NCBI GenBank assembly: GCA_027484725.1
Contig: JAIXSK010000016.1
Coordinates: forward strand, 1-64,000
Length of the DNA stretch: 64,000 nt
Reading direction: 5' to 3'
Origin: Flavobacterium sp.
Lineage (GTDB): Bacteria > Bacteroidota > Bacteroidia > Flavobacteriales > Flavobacteriaceae
Shown here: positions 28,667 through 39,087 of the stretch, one piece after another
Numbering within the stretch: the first letter of the stretch is position 1
How the letters are laid out: each line of letters starts with the position of its first letter
The notes under the pieces: model-generated
What the model saw: only the letters and a program-made list of their open reading frames with translations
Told to the model about the DNA's origin: nothing
Databases searched by the model: none
Program-made: the position numbers and the translations under genes

Positions 28667-29563
28667 ATGAAATTATTTTGTTTAGTGTTTGCTTTTGTTT
28701 GCCTGCCTGGTTTTTTGCGGGCTCAAGGTTGCAGTGATGCCGGTATTTGTACTTTTGATAAAAGTGGTGCTCAAGAATTACCGTATCCCAATCAACTTGA
28801 TTTTAGCCCTCAAGTAGCCCAAGGAGCTGAAGACATTATTTATTTTGCGCCGTCTATTACTTACACGCATCAGTTTGACAAAGGATATTCTTTGGCGACT
28901 CGAATTACCTACAATCAAGCCCACGGTGATTTGGGCACACGCGGTCAGTTTGGGGATGTTTACCTCACCGGTAGCCGCAGATGGCAAAATAGTCAAAAGC
29001 ATTTTTGGAATTTGTCGGTGGGGCTCAAAGCACCGCTAAGTGCAGCCAATTTAAAAATCAATGGTTATTCATTGCCGATGGATTACCAACCGAGTTTGGG
29101 AACAGCAGATCTTTTGCTCGGACTCTCGTACAGCAGAGGTTTTTGGGATTTTTCAGGCGGATTTCAATACCCTTTTTTAAACAAAAACAGAAATTCTTAT
29201 TTCAAAGAGTACAGCCCTACGGATGATTTTGAATCTACCAATCTTTTTGAGCGAAAACCCGACGCTTTACTCAAAATCAACTACAAAATTATTCGTCGTA
29301 AGATGTTTCAATTACAACCGGCCTTGTTGACTCTTTATCATTTGGGCAATGACTCATATGAAAATATATACGGGCAAAGGGTTTCCATCAATGGTTCACA
29401 GGGCTGGACTGTCAACGCAGTAGTATCAGCCCTTTGGAAATGGTCACCCAAGCAATCTGTTGAAGTTGTGGCAGCTACACCTTTAGCGGTTCGTTCCTCT
29501 AGACCCGATGGGCTCACCCGCGCGTGGGTACTTTCAGTTAATTATCAAGTTAAATTTAAATAA
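28667..29563 (+). CDS. Outer-membrane beta-barrel-like protein
   Basis: Signal peptide MKLFCLVFAFVCLPGFLRAQG and alternating beta-strand-like sequence; C-terminal aromatic strand WVLSVNYQVKFK. Confidence 0.6.
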   Translation: MKLFCLVFAFVCLPGFLRAQGCSDAGICTFDKSGAQELPYPNQLDFSPQVAQGAEDIIYFAPSITYTHQFDKGYSLATRITYNQAHGDLGTRGQFGDVYLTGSRRWQNSQKHFWNLSVGLKAPLSAANLKINGYSLPMDYQPSLGTADLLLGLSYSRGFWDFSGGFQYPFLNKNRNSYFKEYSPTDDFESTNLFERKPDALLKINYKIIRRKMFQLQPALLTLYHLGNDSYENIYGQRVSINGSQGWTVNAVVSALWKWSPKQSVEVVAATPLAVRSSRPDGLTRAWVLSVNYQVKFK

Positions 29564-29570
29564 ACCCAAT

Positions 29571-30032
29571 ATGAAAACCAGAATTTTTTTATGGCTATTG
29601 CTTGCGACTGTATCGCTTCAGGCCCAATCGGTGTCAAAAAGACAGCAAAACTTTAATCTTGAAAACAAAGTGGCCTTACAAGGATATGACCCGGTAAGTT
29701 ACTTTGCGCAAAAAAAACCATTACGCGGAAAAAAAGAAGTAGCCGTTCAATTTGAAGGAGTCACTTATTATTTTGCCAATCAAAACAACAAAGAAATCTT
29801 TATCAAGAATCCTCAAAATTACGAGCCACAATATGGCGGTTGGTGCGCTTATGCTATGGGCAGCACAGGCGAAAAAGTTGAAATTGACCCGGAAACCTTT
29901 AAAATTCTTGACGGAAAGTTGTATGTTTTTTACAATGCTTATTTCAACAACACGCTCAAAAGTTGGAACAAAGACGAGGCAAGACTTAAAAAACAAGCAG
30001 ATAAAAATTGGCAACAAATTATTAAATCATGA
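29571..30032 (+). CDS. YHS domain-containing secreted protein
   Basis: KVALQGYDPVSYFAQKKPLRGKKEVAVQFEGVTYYFANQNNKEIFIKNPQNYEPQYGGWCAYAM. Confidence 0.88.
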   Translation: MKTRIFLWLLLATVSLQAQSVSKRQQNFNLENKVALQGYDPVSYFAQKKPLRGKKEVAVQFEGVTYYFANQNNKEIFIKNPQNYEPQYGGWCAYAMGSTGEKVEIDPETFKILDGKLYVFYNAYFNNTLKSWNKDEARLKKQADKNWQQIIKS

Positions 30033-30424
30033 AAAACTCAAAAATCATTTGGCTTTTGCGTTTAGTGCCGGCAGTTATTTTACTGCAAACGCTTTTCTTT
30101 AAATTTACGGCAGCTCCTGAGAGTGTTTATATTTTCAGTACCTTGGGTATTGAGCCTTACGGAAGAATTGGTTCAGGTGTTTTTGAATTGATTTCGGCTA
30201 TTTTAATTCTTTGGCCGCGCCATACGTGGTTGGGTGCTTTGTTAGGATTGGGCACCATGATGGGCGCTTTGTTTAGCCACATTTTTATTTTGGGAATTGA
30301 AGTACAAAACGACGGAGGTTGGTTGTTTTTTTTAGCAGTAGTTACCAGTATTTGCTGTGTTTTGCTTTTGTTCATTTTTAGAGCTCAAATAAGAGAAAAT
30401 CTAAAAGTGTTTCTGAAATTTTAA
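30029..30424 (+). CDS. DoxX-like membrane protein
   Basis: Four TM segments; overlaps the YHS stop (ATGA). Confidence 0.65.
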   Translation: MKNSKIIWLLRLVPAVILLQTLFFKFTAAPESVYIFSTLGIEPYGRIGSGVFELISAILILWPRHTWLGALLGLGTMMGALFSHIFILGIEVQNDGGWLFFLAVVTSICCVLLLFIFRAQIRENLKVFLKF

Positions 30425-30461
30425 TCGCATTGGATGTTTTTGTTCGTCTGTATATAAATTA

Positions 30462-30956
30462 TTGATTATGTTAAAATTAGCTATTGATTCTGTTTTGAAA
30501 GATTTGCTCGAGGTTCTTACCCAATTATCTGATGAGCAGTACGCTACTCCTTGTGCGCAACTGAGCGGTGCAAGTATAGGAGCACATGTTCGCCACATTC
30601 TTGAATTGTTTGTTTGTTTAGAAAATCAATATCAAAACGGGGAGATCAATTATGAATTACGCGCTCGTGATTTATCATTGCAAACTCATCCGAAACAAGC
30701 AATTGAATTAATAAAATCTTTGGGAACTTTGTTAGATAAACCTGATAAAAATTTGACACTTTATCAGAGCTTTGACCAAGGAATTTTAAAAATACAAACC
30801 AATTACCAAAGAGAGTTGGCCTATAATCTTGAGCATTGTGTACACCACCAAGCCTTGATTCGGGTAGCTTTGCTGTCTATGCCACAAGTAATTTACAACC
30901 ATCATTTTGGGGTAGCCCGATCAACCATGCAACACAGAAAACAATGTGCACAGTAA
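30462..30956 (+). CDS. DinB-like superfamily protein
   Basis: SGASIGAHVRHILELFVCLENQY...LAYNLEHCVHHQALIRVAL (His motifs). Confidence 0.75.
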   Translation: MIMLKLAIDSVLKDLLEVLTQLSDEQYATPCAQLSGASIGAHVRHILELFVCLENQYQNGEINYELRARDLSLQTHPKQAIELIKSLGTLLDKPDKNLTLYQSFDQGILKIQTNYQRELAYNLEHCVHHQALIRVALLSMPQVIYNHHFGVARSTMQHRKQCAQ

Positions 30957-31651
30957 GTTATGTTTTTTCAAAAGGTAAAATCATCATCACCTCTAACCGC
31001 GATGAGCAAACCCTCAGACCGGCTTGGGCCCCTAAAATGTATTCGCTGAGCGGAAAGAATATTTGTTTTCCGAAAGATCCCAGAGCTGGCGGAACTTGGT
31101 ATGCAGCTGATGAGCAAGCCAATATAGTGGTTTTGCTGAACGGAGCCGACGACCAACACCTTTGGCAACCGCCTTATCGCAAAAGCCGAGGACTTATTGT
31201 ACTGGACATCATTTGCAGTCAAGAAATGATAGATTTTTGGACGCAACTAGATCTGGATCAGATAGAACCCTTTACCATTGTCTTGTATTTTAAGTCAGAA
31301 CTCTACCAGTTGCGCTGGGATGGTCATCAAAAAACAACGCAAATGCTCCCTGCCCAACAATCGCACATTTGGTCTTCTTCTACACTGTATCCGGCGCCGG
31401 TAAGAGCAAGGCGCAGAGAATGGTTTACCGCTTTTTTGCAACAAAATCCAAACCCTGATCCTGAAGAAATTTTGCGCTTTCATCAATTCACCCAATCTGA
31501 TGATATGCAACACGGACTGGTTATCAATAGAGACGATGTGCTCAAAACCTTGAGCATTACCCAAACGGTGATTGATACCAACAAATGGCAAATGCATTAT
31601 CTGGATTTAATGAGCCAAAAAGAATTTGATCATTCCTTTATCAAGTTTTAA
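30944..31651 (+). CDS. NRDE family (TANGO2-like) protein
   Basis: MCTVSYVFSKGKIIITSNRDEQTLRPAWAP; PRAGGTWYAAD. Confidence 0.88.
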   Translation: MCTVSYVFSKGKIIITSNRDEQTLRPAWAPKMYSLSGKNICFPKDPRAGGTWYAADEQANIVVLLNGADDQHLWQPPYRKSRGLIVLDIICSQEMIDFWTQLDLDQIEPFTIVLYFKSELYQLRWDGHQKTTQMLPAQQSHIWSSSTLYPAPVRARRREWFTAFLQQNPNPDPEEILRFHQFTQSDDMQHGLVINRDDVLKTLSITQTVIDTNKWQMHYLDLMSQKEFDHSFIKF

Positions 31652-31652
31652 G

Positions 31653-32690
31653 ATGAAGTTGTTTTTTCACAAACTCACCCATTGGGAATATTGGCCGATG
31701 CCGGTGGTGTATTTTCCTATTTTTTTTCAATGGTTGTGGTATGCTGCGCGTTGCAAAACGGTTTTCTTTTTTAACACAGCCAATCCGAGCATCAAGAATG
31801 GCGGATTTTTTATGGAATCAAAAATGAATATTTACGCCTTGATTCCGCCAGAATTTTATCCTAAAACCCACTTGATTACTTCTGGGATGAACACTCAAAA
31901 GTTGCTTCAAACCTTTGCAAAGTTCAACTTTTCATATCCGTTGATGGTGAAGCCCGATATTGGTCTGCGCGGTTCAGCGGTTCAGAAAATTGAGTCTGAA
32001 AAACAATTGTTGCATTATCACAGCCGGGCATCATTTGACTATTTATTACAAGATTTGATTCCGTTTGAAAATGAAATTGGTGTTTTTTACGTCCGATTTC
32101 CGAATGAATCAAAAGGACGAATTACGGGTATTGTTGCCAAAGAATTGCTTACAGTTACCGGCGATGGTATTTTGAATATAGAGCAGTTGCTGCAAAAAGA
32201 CCCACGGCACCAAATGCAACAAAAAGCAATAGCGTATGAACACGGAACTGCGCTTAAAACGGTTTTGCCGCAAGGAGAAAAACGAAAATTGGTTCCTTAC
32301 GGAAACCACATCAGAGGAGCAAAATTTACAGATGCCAGTCATCAGATTTCAGCGCAACTCAATGAGGTAATTGATGGTCTTTGTACACAAATTCCCGATT
32401 TTTATTTTGGCAGATTGGATATTATGTTTCAAAGTTGGGAAGAACTAGAGGCCGGGGTTAATTTTCAAATTGTTGAACTCAATGGCTCGGCCAGTGAACC
32501 CACCCACATTTATGACCCGAAACACAGTATATTTTTTGGTTGGCGTGAACTCAGCCGGCACGTGAGTTATATGTTTCAAATCAGTCAGCTCAACCATCAA
32601 AGAGGCTGGCCCTATTTAACTTTTTCAGAAGGAATCAAGCAATATCAAATGCACCGAGCACACAACCGTCAAATTTTGAATTTTAAATGA
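31653..32690 (+). CDS. ATP-grasp domain-containing protein (D-ala--D-ala ligase-like)
   Basis: YPLMVKPDIGLRGSAVQKIES...FQIVELNGSASEPTHIYDP. Confidence 0.75.
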   Translation: MKLFFHKLTHWEYWPMPVVYFPIFFQWLWYAARCKTVFFFNTANPSIKNGGFFMESKMNIYALIPPEFYPKTHLITSGMNTQKLLQTFAKFNFSYPLMVKPDIGLRGSAVQKIESEKQLLHYHSRASFDYLLQDLIPFENEIGVFYVRFPNESKGRITGIVAKELLTVTGDGILNIEQLLQKDPRHQMQQKAIAYEHGTALKTVLPQGEKRKLVPYGNHIRGAKFTDASHQISAQLNEVIDGLCTQIPDFYFGRLDIMFQSWEELEAGVNFQIVELNGSASEPTHIYDPKHSIFFGWRELSRHVSYMFQISQLNHQRGWPYLTFSEGIKQYQMHRAHNRQILNFK

Positions 32691-33322
32691 ATTTGTTCAA
32701 ATATCTATTCTGGGGTTTTGGAATTAGTTTTTTGGGGTCAATTCCGCTGGGTTATCTCAATGTAATTGGTTTTCAAATCTACCAACAATCAGGTTTGTCT
32801 GCTTTGTCCGGGTATCTTCTGGGCGTGATTTCAGTAGAGCTGGTCATGCTTTATCTGACCTATAAAGGGGTTGTTTTTTTGAGCAAACAGCTGCAAATGG
32901 CTCGTTTTATTGAGTTGTTCAGCATTGTTTTTTTATTGATTTTGGCCTTTGTTTTTTGGCAAAATTCTTCAGTGATTACGCACAAAAATGGGGTATTCAA
33001 CAAGCCTTTCGCAGGCTCTTATTTTGCCACCGGCATCGTTCTGAATTTATTGAACTTTATGCAAATACCGTTTTGGTTGGGCTGGCATTTATTTGTTAAC
33101 AAATCTGGCGTTCTGAGTCGTTCACAGCGAAATGTATATTTTTTCGGAGCTTTAACCGGCACTTTTTGTGGAATGTTGTTGCTCATTGCGGTTTTGGCGC
33201 ACTTTGTCTCGGGCTCACTCTGGATTCAAAAGTATTTCCTGACTAGTTTTGTACCCGCTTTCTTTTTGCTTATGGCAGGCTATCAAATATATTCTTTTCA
33301 AAAAAAGTACTTTTTTCACTAA
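32687..33322 (+). CDS. LysE-family-like transporter
   Basis: Multi-TM; FLGSIPLGYLNVIGFQIYQQSGLSALSGYLLGVISVELVMLYLTYKG; overlaps upstream stop. Confidence 0.6.
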   Translation: MNLFKYLFWGFGISFLGSIPLGYLNVIGFQIYQQSGLSALSGYLLGVISVELVMLYLTYKGVVFLSKQLQMARFIELFSIVFLLILAFVFWQNSSVITHKNGVFNKPFAGSYFATGIVLNLLNFMQIPFWLGWHLFVNKSGVLSRSQRNVYFFGALTGTFCGMLLLIAVLAHFVSGSLWIQKYFLTSFVPAFFLLMAGYQIYSFQKKYFFH

Positions 33323-34071
33323 GTCAATTTGTTCAAAGCCAGCATCAAATTTATTTTCTTTCGTTGTGAAACCGGTAGTGTACTTTTATCTGAAAGAATG
33401 ACATAACCTCCGTCTTTGTTCACAAAACTACTCAGGTGATTTAAATTGATGATATGCGAGTTGTGGATCCGCTCAAATCCGCTGTTGCAGAGCAATTCTT
33501 CAAACTCTTTGAGTGTTTTAGAGAACAACATTTTCTTGCCATTGGTAAAATAAATACAAGTATAATTGCTTTCGGCAGAACATTTCAAGATATTTTCAAC
33601 TTCAAAAACCGAAACCCCTTCAGAGGTAGGCAATACAATTTTTTTGCGCGCAGGAGTTTCAGAATGATTCCGAATCAGTGTTTCAATTTTGGTGGCGAGT
33701 TCGTTTTGCGATGATTTAAAAGCTTTTTCTACCGCTTTTTTGAGTTCTTCAGCATCAATGGGTTTGAGCAAATAATCAAGCGCACTGAATTTAATTGCCT
33801 TGATGGCATATTGACTGTATGCTGTGGTAAAAATGACTTTGAAATCAACCTTATTTTGAAAATGACTCAGCACATCAAAGCCAATTCCATCTGAGAGTTG
33901 AATGTCTAGAAAAATAAGTTCGGGTTGCAGGGTTTCAATCATCAAAATGCCTTCTGAAACTGTTTTGGCTTCCCCAACAATTTCAAGATTTGGACAGTTC
34001 ATTGCAATTTCAGAGCGCAAGGCTGAAATAGATTGTTCTTCGTCTTCAATAATTAATACTTTCATCACCAT
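33319..34071 (-). CDS. LytTR-type response regulator
   Basis: Receiver domain (KVLIIEDEEQSISALRSEI...LIFLDIQLSDGIGFDVL...KPIDAEEL) plus LytTR C-terminus (ILKCSAESNYTCIYFTNGKKMLFSKTLKEFEELL...HNSHIINLNHLSSF). Confidence 0.93.
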   Translation of the reverse strand: MVMKVLIIEDEEQSISALRSEIAMNCPNLEIVGEAKTVSEGILMIETLQPELIFLDIQLSDGIGFDVLSHFQNKVDFKVIFTTAYSQYAIKAIKFSALDYLLKPIDAEELKKAVEKAFKSSQNELATKIETLIRNHSETPARKKIVLPTSEGVSVFEVENILKCSAESNYTCIYFTNGKKMLFSKTLKEFEELLCNSGFERIHNSHIINLNHLSSFVNKDGGYVILSDKSTLPVSQRKKINLMLALNKLT

Positions 34072-36971
34072 AAGTTTGTAATCGGAATTGTAACGATAAC
34101 TAAGGTACCGCTGGGTTTTTGGTTGGTTTCTAAATCGATGATTTGTATGCCTAATTTTCGGTTTTGCGGGTCTAATAATTTAATTCGCTCTGAAGTGATT
34201 TCAAGTGCTTTTGATTCATGATCGCGGTGGGTTTGCATTTTTTCAGACGCTTTACGGCCAATTCCGTTGTCTTGAACCGAACATTCGAGCATGTCGTTTT
34301 TCAGTTCAAATGAAATAGTGAGCTTTCCATGAGGATCATTTTTCGGAGCCAATCCGTGAATAATGGCATTCTCAACAATGGGTTGTAACAACAAAGTTGG
34401 AATCGCAATATCATTAATATTGAGTTTCGGATCCATTGAAATGGCATATTCAAATTTGTTCTTATATCTGATTTTAGTGAGTTCTAAATACAGTTCAAGC
34501 ATCTCAATTTCTGAGGCCAATGAAACGGTTGGGTCTGTGTTTTCAAGCAACATCCGCAACATCCGCGAAAATTTGGATATGTAGGTGCTGGCCTTAACGA
34601 CATCGCCCTCTGAATAATATCCTTTGATGGTATTGAGCGCATTAAAAATAAAGTGCGGATTCATTTGCAACCGGAGTGCTTTTTGTTCAAGTTCGGTCAT
34701 TTGTTTCTCGAGATTGGCTTTGTCTCGTTCCAGTTGAATGGCTGCTTTTTCTGAATCAAATACTTTTTGTTGTTCGTTTAATCGGTATCTGACAAAATAA
34801 TAAATGACACATGATAAAAGAAAAATCATCAACAAAATAAACCATATTTCTTGCCAGAACGGAGTTTCAATTTCAAAATGCAGGGTTTGAATGTTGCTTT
34901 TAATACCATAACCATCTTCACAATACACACTAAAAGTGTAATAATTGGGTGCGAGTGATTTATAGTTGATTTGTGACTCTCGGCTTTCAAACCACCGATC
35001 GCTTTGTCCGCCCAATCGGTAGTAATATTTCAGGTTGTTTTGATTGATGTACGATATGCCAGTGAAATTAATGCTGACATCGTTGTTTTGGTATGAAAAA
35101 CAATAGTCTTTATCCAATTGCGGCCTGATGTATTGATTTTGACTTTTGATGTATTCAATGCTGCAAATAGGCCGGCTTCTTTTTCTGCGAATTTTTTGAA
35201 TGTCAAAATAAAGCAATCCTTCATCGGTTGCCGAATAAATCGTATTGTTTGATGCTTCAATATCGTTTATTTTTTTGTTTTTAAGCCCCAGAAGTGCATT
35301 GAGATTTTTGACTTCGCAGCGATTTTTCCTGAGTAAGATGCCATTGATTCCATTATTAGAGCCAATTAAATAATAGGTGTTAGAGAGTTTTCTGATTGAA
35401 TTACAGGCAATGCTATTCAGGCCATCGCGTTTTGTGATGTGATAAATAATTTTGTTCTTTCTAAAAAAAAACAAACCTTTTGAACTTGTGGCAATGACCA
35501 GAAAATCATTTTCTGTATCGTAGTACAAATCCAAAATAGACGATTGAAGTTGCGGTAATAATTCAAACCATCTCTGAATTTTGCCTTCAGAAGTAAATTG
35601 ATACAAGCCATAATTGGTGCCTATCCATACGTTTTTTTGACGGTCTTGTTCAAAAACGGTTGTTCGCTTGTCAATGAAGATACTGTCGTATAAAAAATGT
35701 TTCAGATGGGCTTCGGTACTGATTTTTTTAGAGACTTTATAAGTATAATTATATCCGATGAAATAATTTTTTTCATCTTGAAAAAAGTCATTGGCTCCAA
35801 AACCCAAAGATTTTCTTTGACCTTTAGCGTCAATTTTTTCAACGAGTTTTTTGCCAATGATGTATGTATTGTCTGGGGTGAATCGGATGCGACTAATTTG
35901 ATCGGGCAAAGCATCATTGCTCAGTAATTGATATTTTTTCAAAACTCCGTTTGGCGATTTGTGGTAATAAGTATTATCATCACCGCCCACCCACAAATCA
36001 TTTTCCGAACCAACACCAATACAATTTAGCTTTAACGGTGCAGAATGATGCAACTGGTCAATGAAAATTTCAAATGACGGAACGTACAATAGCCCGTTTC
36101 TCAGGGTTGAAATCCAATAGCCGCCTTCAAAATCTTGGGTTATGTAAGAAATGCTTTGGTTTGTAAAGTACTTTTTGATAAATATTTGATTTTCAAATAA
36201 ATAAAGTCCGTTGCGGGTGCATATCCAGGTTTTTTCTTTTGATTCGGGATACATCTGAATAATCTCTGTTTTGTCAGGAACTGTAGCAATTTCAACTATT
36301 TGTTTTTGCGCAGTTATTTGATATAGATTATTACCCATACTAAAATAATTCTGGTCTTGGTAATGATAGGATCTGTAACTGTTTGATTTGGGGTGATGAG
36401 GTTCCAATAAAGGGTGTATTTGATTGATTATGCCACAGCTTTTCAGAAAGAGGTATTCGCTTCGAATTTTTTTCATTTCAGGATCAAATTCTTTCAAATA
36501 AGTTATTCTACTTACTTTTCCGTCGGGTTTTAAAACAGTGATTTCGCGATCTCGGTACTGAAAATAAATTTTTTTATCGGGTGCTTGATAAAAATCAATC
36601 ATGGCACTTGATCCCGAAACGTCTCGGACTAATTTTGAATTTCTTTGATTGTAGATTTTATGCTTGTAAATAAAACAAGTTTTTCCGCTCAGCGTAAGCA
36701 TCCAAATACGACCTAGATAGTCTTTTTTCATCTGAAACACCTCATTGTCAGATAAGCCGTTGTCAGAATTAACCAACGTAAAACTATGACTGTCATATCT
36801 TACAATGCCCGCATCTGTTGTTAACCACAACTTGCCATTGTCTTCTGCAAAAACAGAATATACATTTGCAGAAGGCAAACCATCTGCCGTTGCGTATCGA
36901 ATAAAAAAAGGATCTTGAGCATAAACAAGTTGCGTCAAGAGCAAGAGCAGTATGGGTATTAGTTTATTCAA
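34065..36971 (-). CDS. LytS-like sensor histidine kinase with extracellular beta-propeller (two-component regulator propeller / YYY) domain
   Basis: TADGLPSANVYSVFAEDNGKLWLTTDAGIVRYD; TM; QMNPHFIFNALNTIKGYY His-kinase motif. Confidence 0.92.
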   Translation of the reverse strand: MNKLIPILLLLLTQLVYAQDPFFIRYATADGLPSANVYSVFAEDNGKLWLTTDAGIVRYDSHSFTLVNSDNGLSDNEVFQMKKDYLGRIWMLTLSGKTCFIYKHKIYNQRNSKLVRDVSGSSAMIDFYQAPDKKIYFQYRDREITVLKPDGKVSRITYLKEFDPEMKKIRSEYLFLKSCGIINQIHPLLEPHHPKSNSYRSYHYQDQNYFSMGNNLYQITAQKQIVEIATVPDKTEIIQMYPESKEKTWICTRNGLYLFENQIFIKKYFTNQSISYITQDFEGGYWISTLRNGLLYVPSFEIFIDQLHHSAPLKLNCIGVGSENDLWVGGDDNTYYHKSPNGVLKKYQLLSNDALPDQISRIRFTPDNTYIIGKKLVEKIDAKGQRKSLGFGANDFFQDEKNYFIGYNYTYKVSKKISTEAHLKHFLYDSIFIDKRTTVFEQDRQKNVWIGTNYGLYQFTSEGKIQRWFELLPQLQSSILDLYYDTENDFLVIATSSKGLFFFRKNKIIYHITKRDGLNSIACNSIRKLSNTYYLIGSNNGINGILLRKNRCEVKNLNALLGLKNKKINDIEASNNTIYSATDEGLLYFDIQKIRRKRSRPICSIEYIKSQNQYIRPQLDKDYCFSYQNNDVSINFTGISYINQNNLKYYYRLGGQSDRWFESRESQINYKSLAPNYYTFSVYCEDGYGIKSNIQTLHFEIETPFWQEIWFILLMIFLLSCVIYYFVRYRLNEQQKVFDSEKAAIQLERDKANLEKQMTELEQKALRLQMNPHFIFNALNTIKGYYSEGDVVKASTYISKFSRMLRMLLENTDPTVSLASEIEMLELYLELTKIRYKNKFEYAISMDPKLNINDIAIPTLLLQPIVENAIIHGLAPKNDPHGKLTISFELKNDMLECSVQDNGIGRKASEKMQTHRDHESKALEITSERIKLLDPQNRKLGIQIIDLETNQKPSGTLVIVTIPITNLW

Positions 36972-37313
36972 TCTCAGAAATGGTTTTAAAAGTAAAAGTA
37001 AACATTATTTAACACTGCCCAGATGTAAATCATTGCACTTATGTTTGGCTTTACATCAGTTATCAGTCCAAGGCAAACACTTGCTAATTTATAGATGCAG
37101 TTACAAAGTTTATTCAGTGATTTGCACTTGGTTTATTACCTTAGATTTGCATTGAGACTCCATCAAAAAATGAAGCAGTGCAAAACGTAACAGAATACAC
37201 TTGAGCAGGCATCGGTAGTGGTTTTTATATTGTTTTTTTGAGCATGATGCAATCAGTAATTAAGTAATAGAATAAGCTGGTGCCTGGAGTGTATTTTTTA
37301 AAAAATACGAGCT

Positions 37314-37628
37314 ATGAATAACAGACAGATCACTGTGTTATCGATTTTTGGATTGGCTTGTCTTATCCTGCTGAGTTTTATTGCGCTAAGTGCATCTGAA
37401 GGATTCTATGAATTGTCATCAACAGGTTTTAAAGCACAAACTTTGTCCGCAGTTCCAGAGGGACTTCGCGATATGTATCAAGGGTATCCCTGTTTTATGG
37501 CCTTGTTGGGTTATATACTGTTTACATTGAGTGCTTTTTTGTTTTTGAATGAAAAGAACAAGGCATTCAAGACCATCAGCTTTTTGTCATTTACTTTTTT
37601 AGTGGGCATCTTTGTTTTTTTTCTGTAG
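37314..37628 (+). CDS. Small membrane protein of unknown function
   Basis: 104 aa with about three hydrophobic segments; isolated by long intergenic stretches. Confidence 0.5.
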   Translation: MNNRQITVLSIFGLACLILLSFIALSASEGFYELSSTGFKAQTLSAVPEGLRDMYQGYPCFMALLGYILFTLSAFLFLNEKNKAFKTISFLSFTFLVGIFVFFL

Positions 37629-37807
37629 CATATATCTAAAAAGTATATTTTTTTATGATTCCTTTTTTTTGAAAGTTTCGCCTTGAGATTTTGCTTTTTA
37701 GTATTTATCTCGCCATCGGTACTTTTATCATTTATTGTTTTAGTTAGATATTAGACAGCTCGAAAGGGTTGTCTTTTTTTGTTACTTTTACCAGCAAATT
37801 CATCTAA

Positions 37808-38482
37808 ATGAAAATCATCATAACGGGTACTTCGCGCGGTATCGGACTTGAATTGGCCCTACAATTGGCTGAAGCCGGACACAGTGTTTTGGCTTTATCT
37901 AGAAAAACCCATACAAAACTTTTGGCACATGCTCATATTACTTCGCTTTCGGTTGATTTGGGTCATGAACATGAACTCAAACAAGTAGAGCAATTCATAG
38001 CATCCTCTTGGGGTCAGGTAGATGTTATTGTGCACAACGCGGGTTTGCTTTTATCAAAACCTTTCTCTGAAACCTCGCAAGCAGATTTTGAACTTATCTA
38101 CAAAACCAACGTTTTTGGGGTAGCCAACTTGACCCGAGTTTGTTTGCCGTATCTCAAGTCCGGAAGCCATGTAGTGAGTATCAGCTCTATGGGGGGCATT
38201 CAAGGCAGTATGAAGTTTGCCGGATTATCAGCCTACAGTTCTAGCAAAGGTGCTTTGATAACCCTCACAGAATTACTCGCCGAAGAATACAAAGACTACG
38301 GCATCGCCTTTAATGTTTTGGCCATAGGAGCGGTGCAAACCGAAATGCTTTCTGAAGCTTTTCCGGGCTACCAAGCTCCGGTAACAGCTGCTCAGATGGC
38401 GCGTTATATTGCTCATTTTGCCTTGACCGGAAACCAATTTCACAACGGAAAAATCATTCAGGTTTCGTCAACAACGCCTTAA
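37808..38482 (+). CDS. SDR family oxidoreductase
   Basis: GTSRGIGLELALQLAEAGH; HNAGLLL; YSSSKGAL. Confidence 0.92.
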   Translation: MKIIITGTSRGIGLELALQLAEAGHSVLALSRKTHTKLLAHAHITSLSVDLGHEHELKQVEQFIASSWGQVDVIVHNAGLLLSKPFSETSQADFELIYKTNVFGVANLTRVCLPYLKSGSHVVSISSMGGIQGSMKFAGLSAYSSSKGALITLTELLAEEYKDYGIAFNVLAIGAVQTEMLSEAFPGYQAPVTAAQMARYIAHFALTGNQFHNGKIIQVSSTTP

Positions 38483-38485
38483 AAA

Positions 38486-39085
38486 ATGAATCCGGTTCTG
38501 TCTAAATATTTACCTGAACATGCCGTGGCACCTGTCTTTGATTTGATTGTGCAAAATCAGGTGCATTTACGGGTGGTCAACCAAAGAGTGACCCGTCATG
38601 GCGATTACAGAAAAGGTCCCAGCGGAAAGCATGAAATTACGGTCAATGCCAATTTAAATCCGTATAAATTTCTCATTACACTCATTCATGAAATTGCCCA
38701 TTTGGTGGCTTTTGAACAATTTGGTCGAAACATCAAACCGCATGGGAATGAGTGGAAATATACTTTTCAGCGATTGATGGTACCCTACATCAGACCTGAG
38801 ATTTTTCCCGGCTCATTGCTGCCGCTGGTGGCCAGACACTTCAAAAACCCGTCGGCCAGCAGTGATGTTGATGCCACGCTTACATTGGCGCTCAAGCAAT
38901 TCGATGACCGGAACGATAAAAATTATATCTTTGAAATCCCGTACGGAAGCCGATTCAGAATACCAAACGGCAAAATTTTTCAAAAGGGCGCTTTGCGCGT
39001 CAAGCGTTATGAATGTACAGAAATCAGCTCAGGCAGATTATATTTGTTCAATCCGAACGCCGAAGTTGAATTATTACACAATTGA
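38486..39085 (+). CDS. SprT-like domain protein (putative zinc metalloprotease)
   Basis: LITLIHEIAHLVAFEQFGRNIKPHGNEWK. Confidence 0.88.
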   Translation: MNPVLSKYLPEHAVAPVFDLIVQNQVHLRVVNQRVTRHGDYRKGPSGKHEITVNANLNPYKFLITLIHEIAHLVAFEQFGRNIKPHGNEWKYTFQRLMVPYIRPEIFPGSLLPLVARHFKNPSASSDVDATLTLALKQFDDRNDKNYIFEIPYGSRFRIPNGKIFQKGALRVKRYECTEISSGRLYLFNPNAEVELLHN

Positions 39086-39087
39086 TT

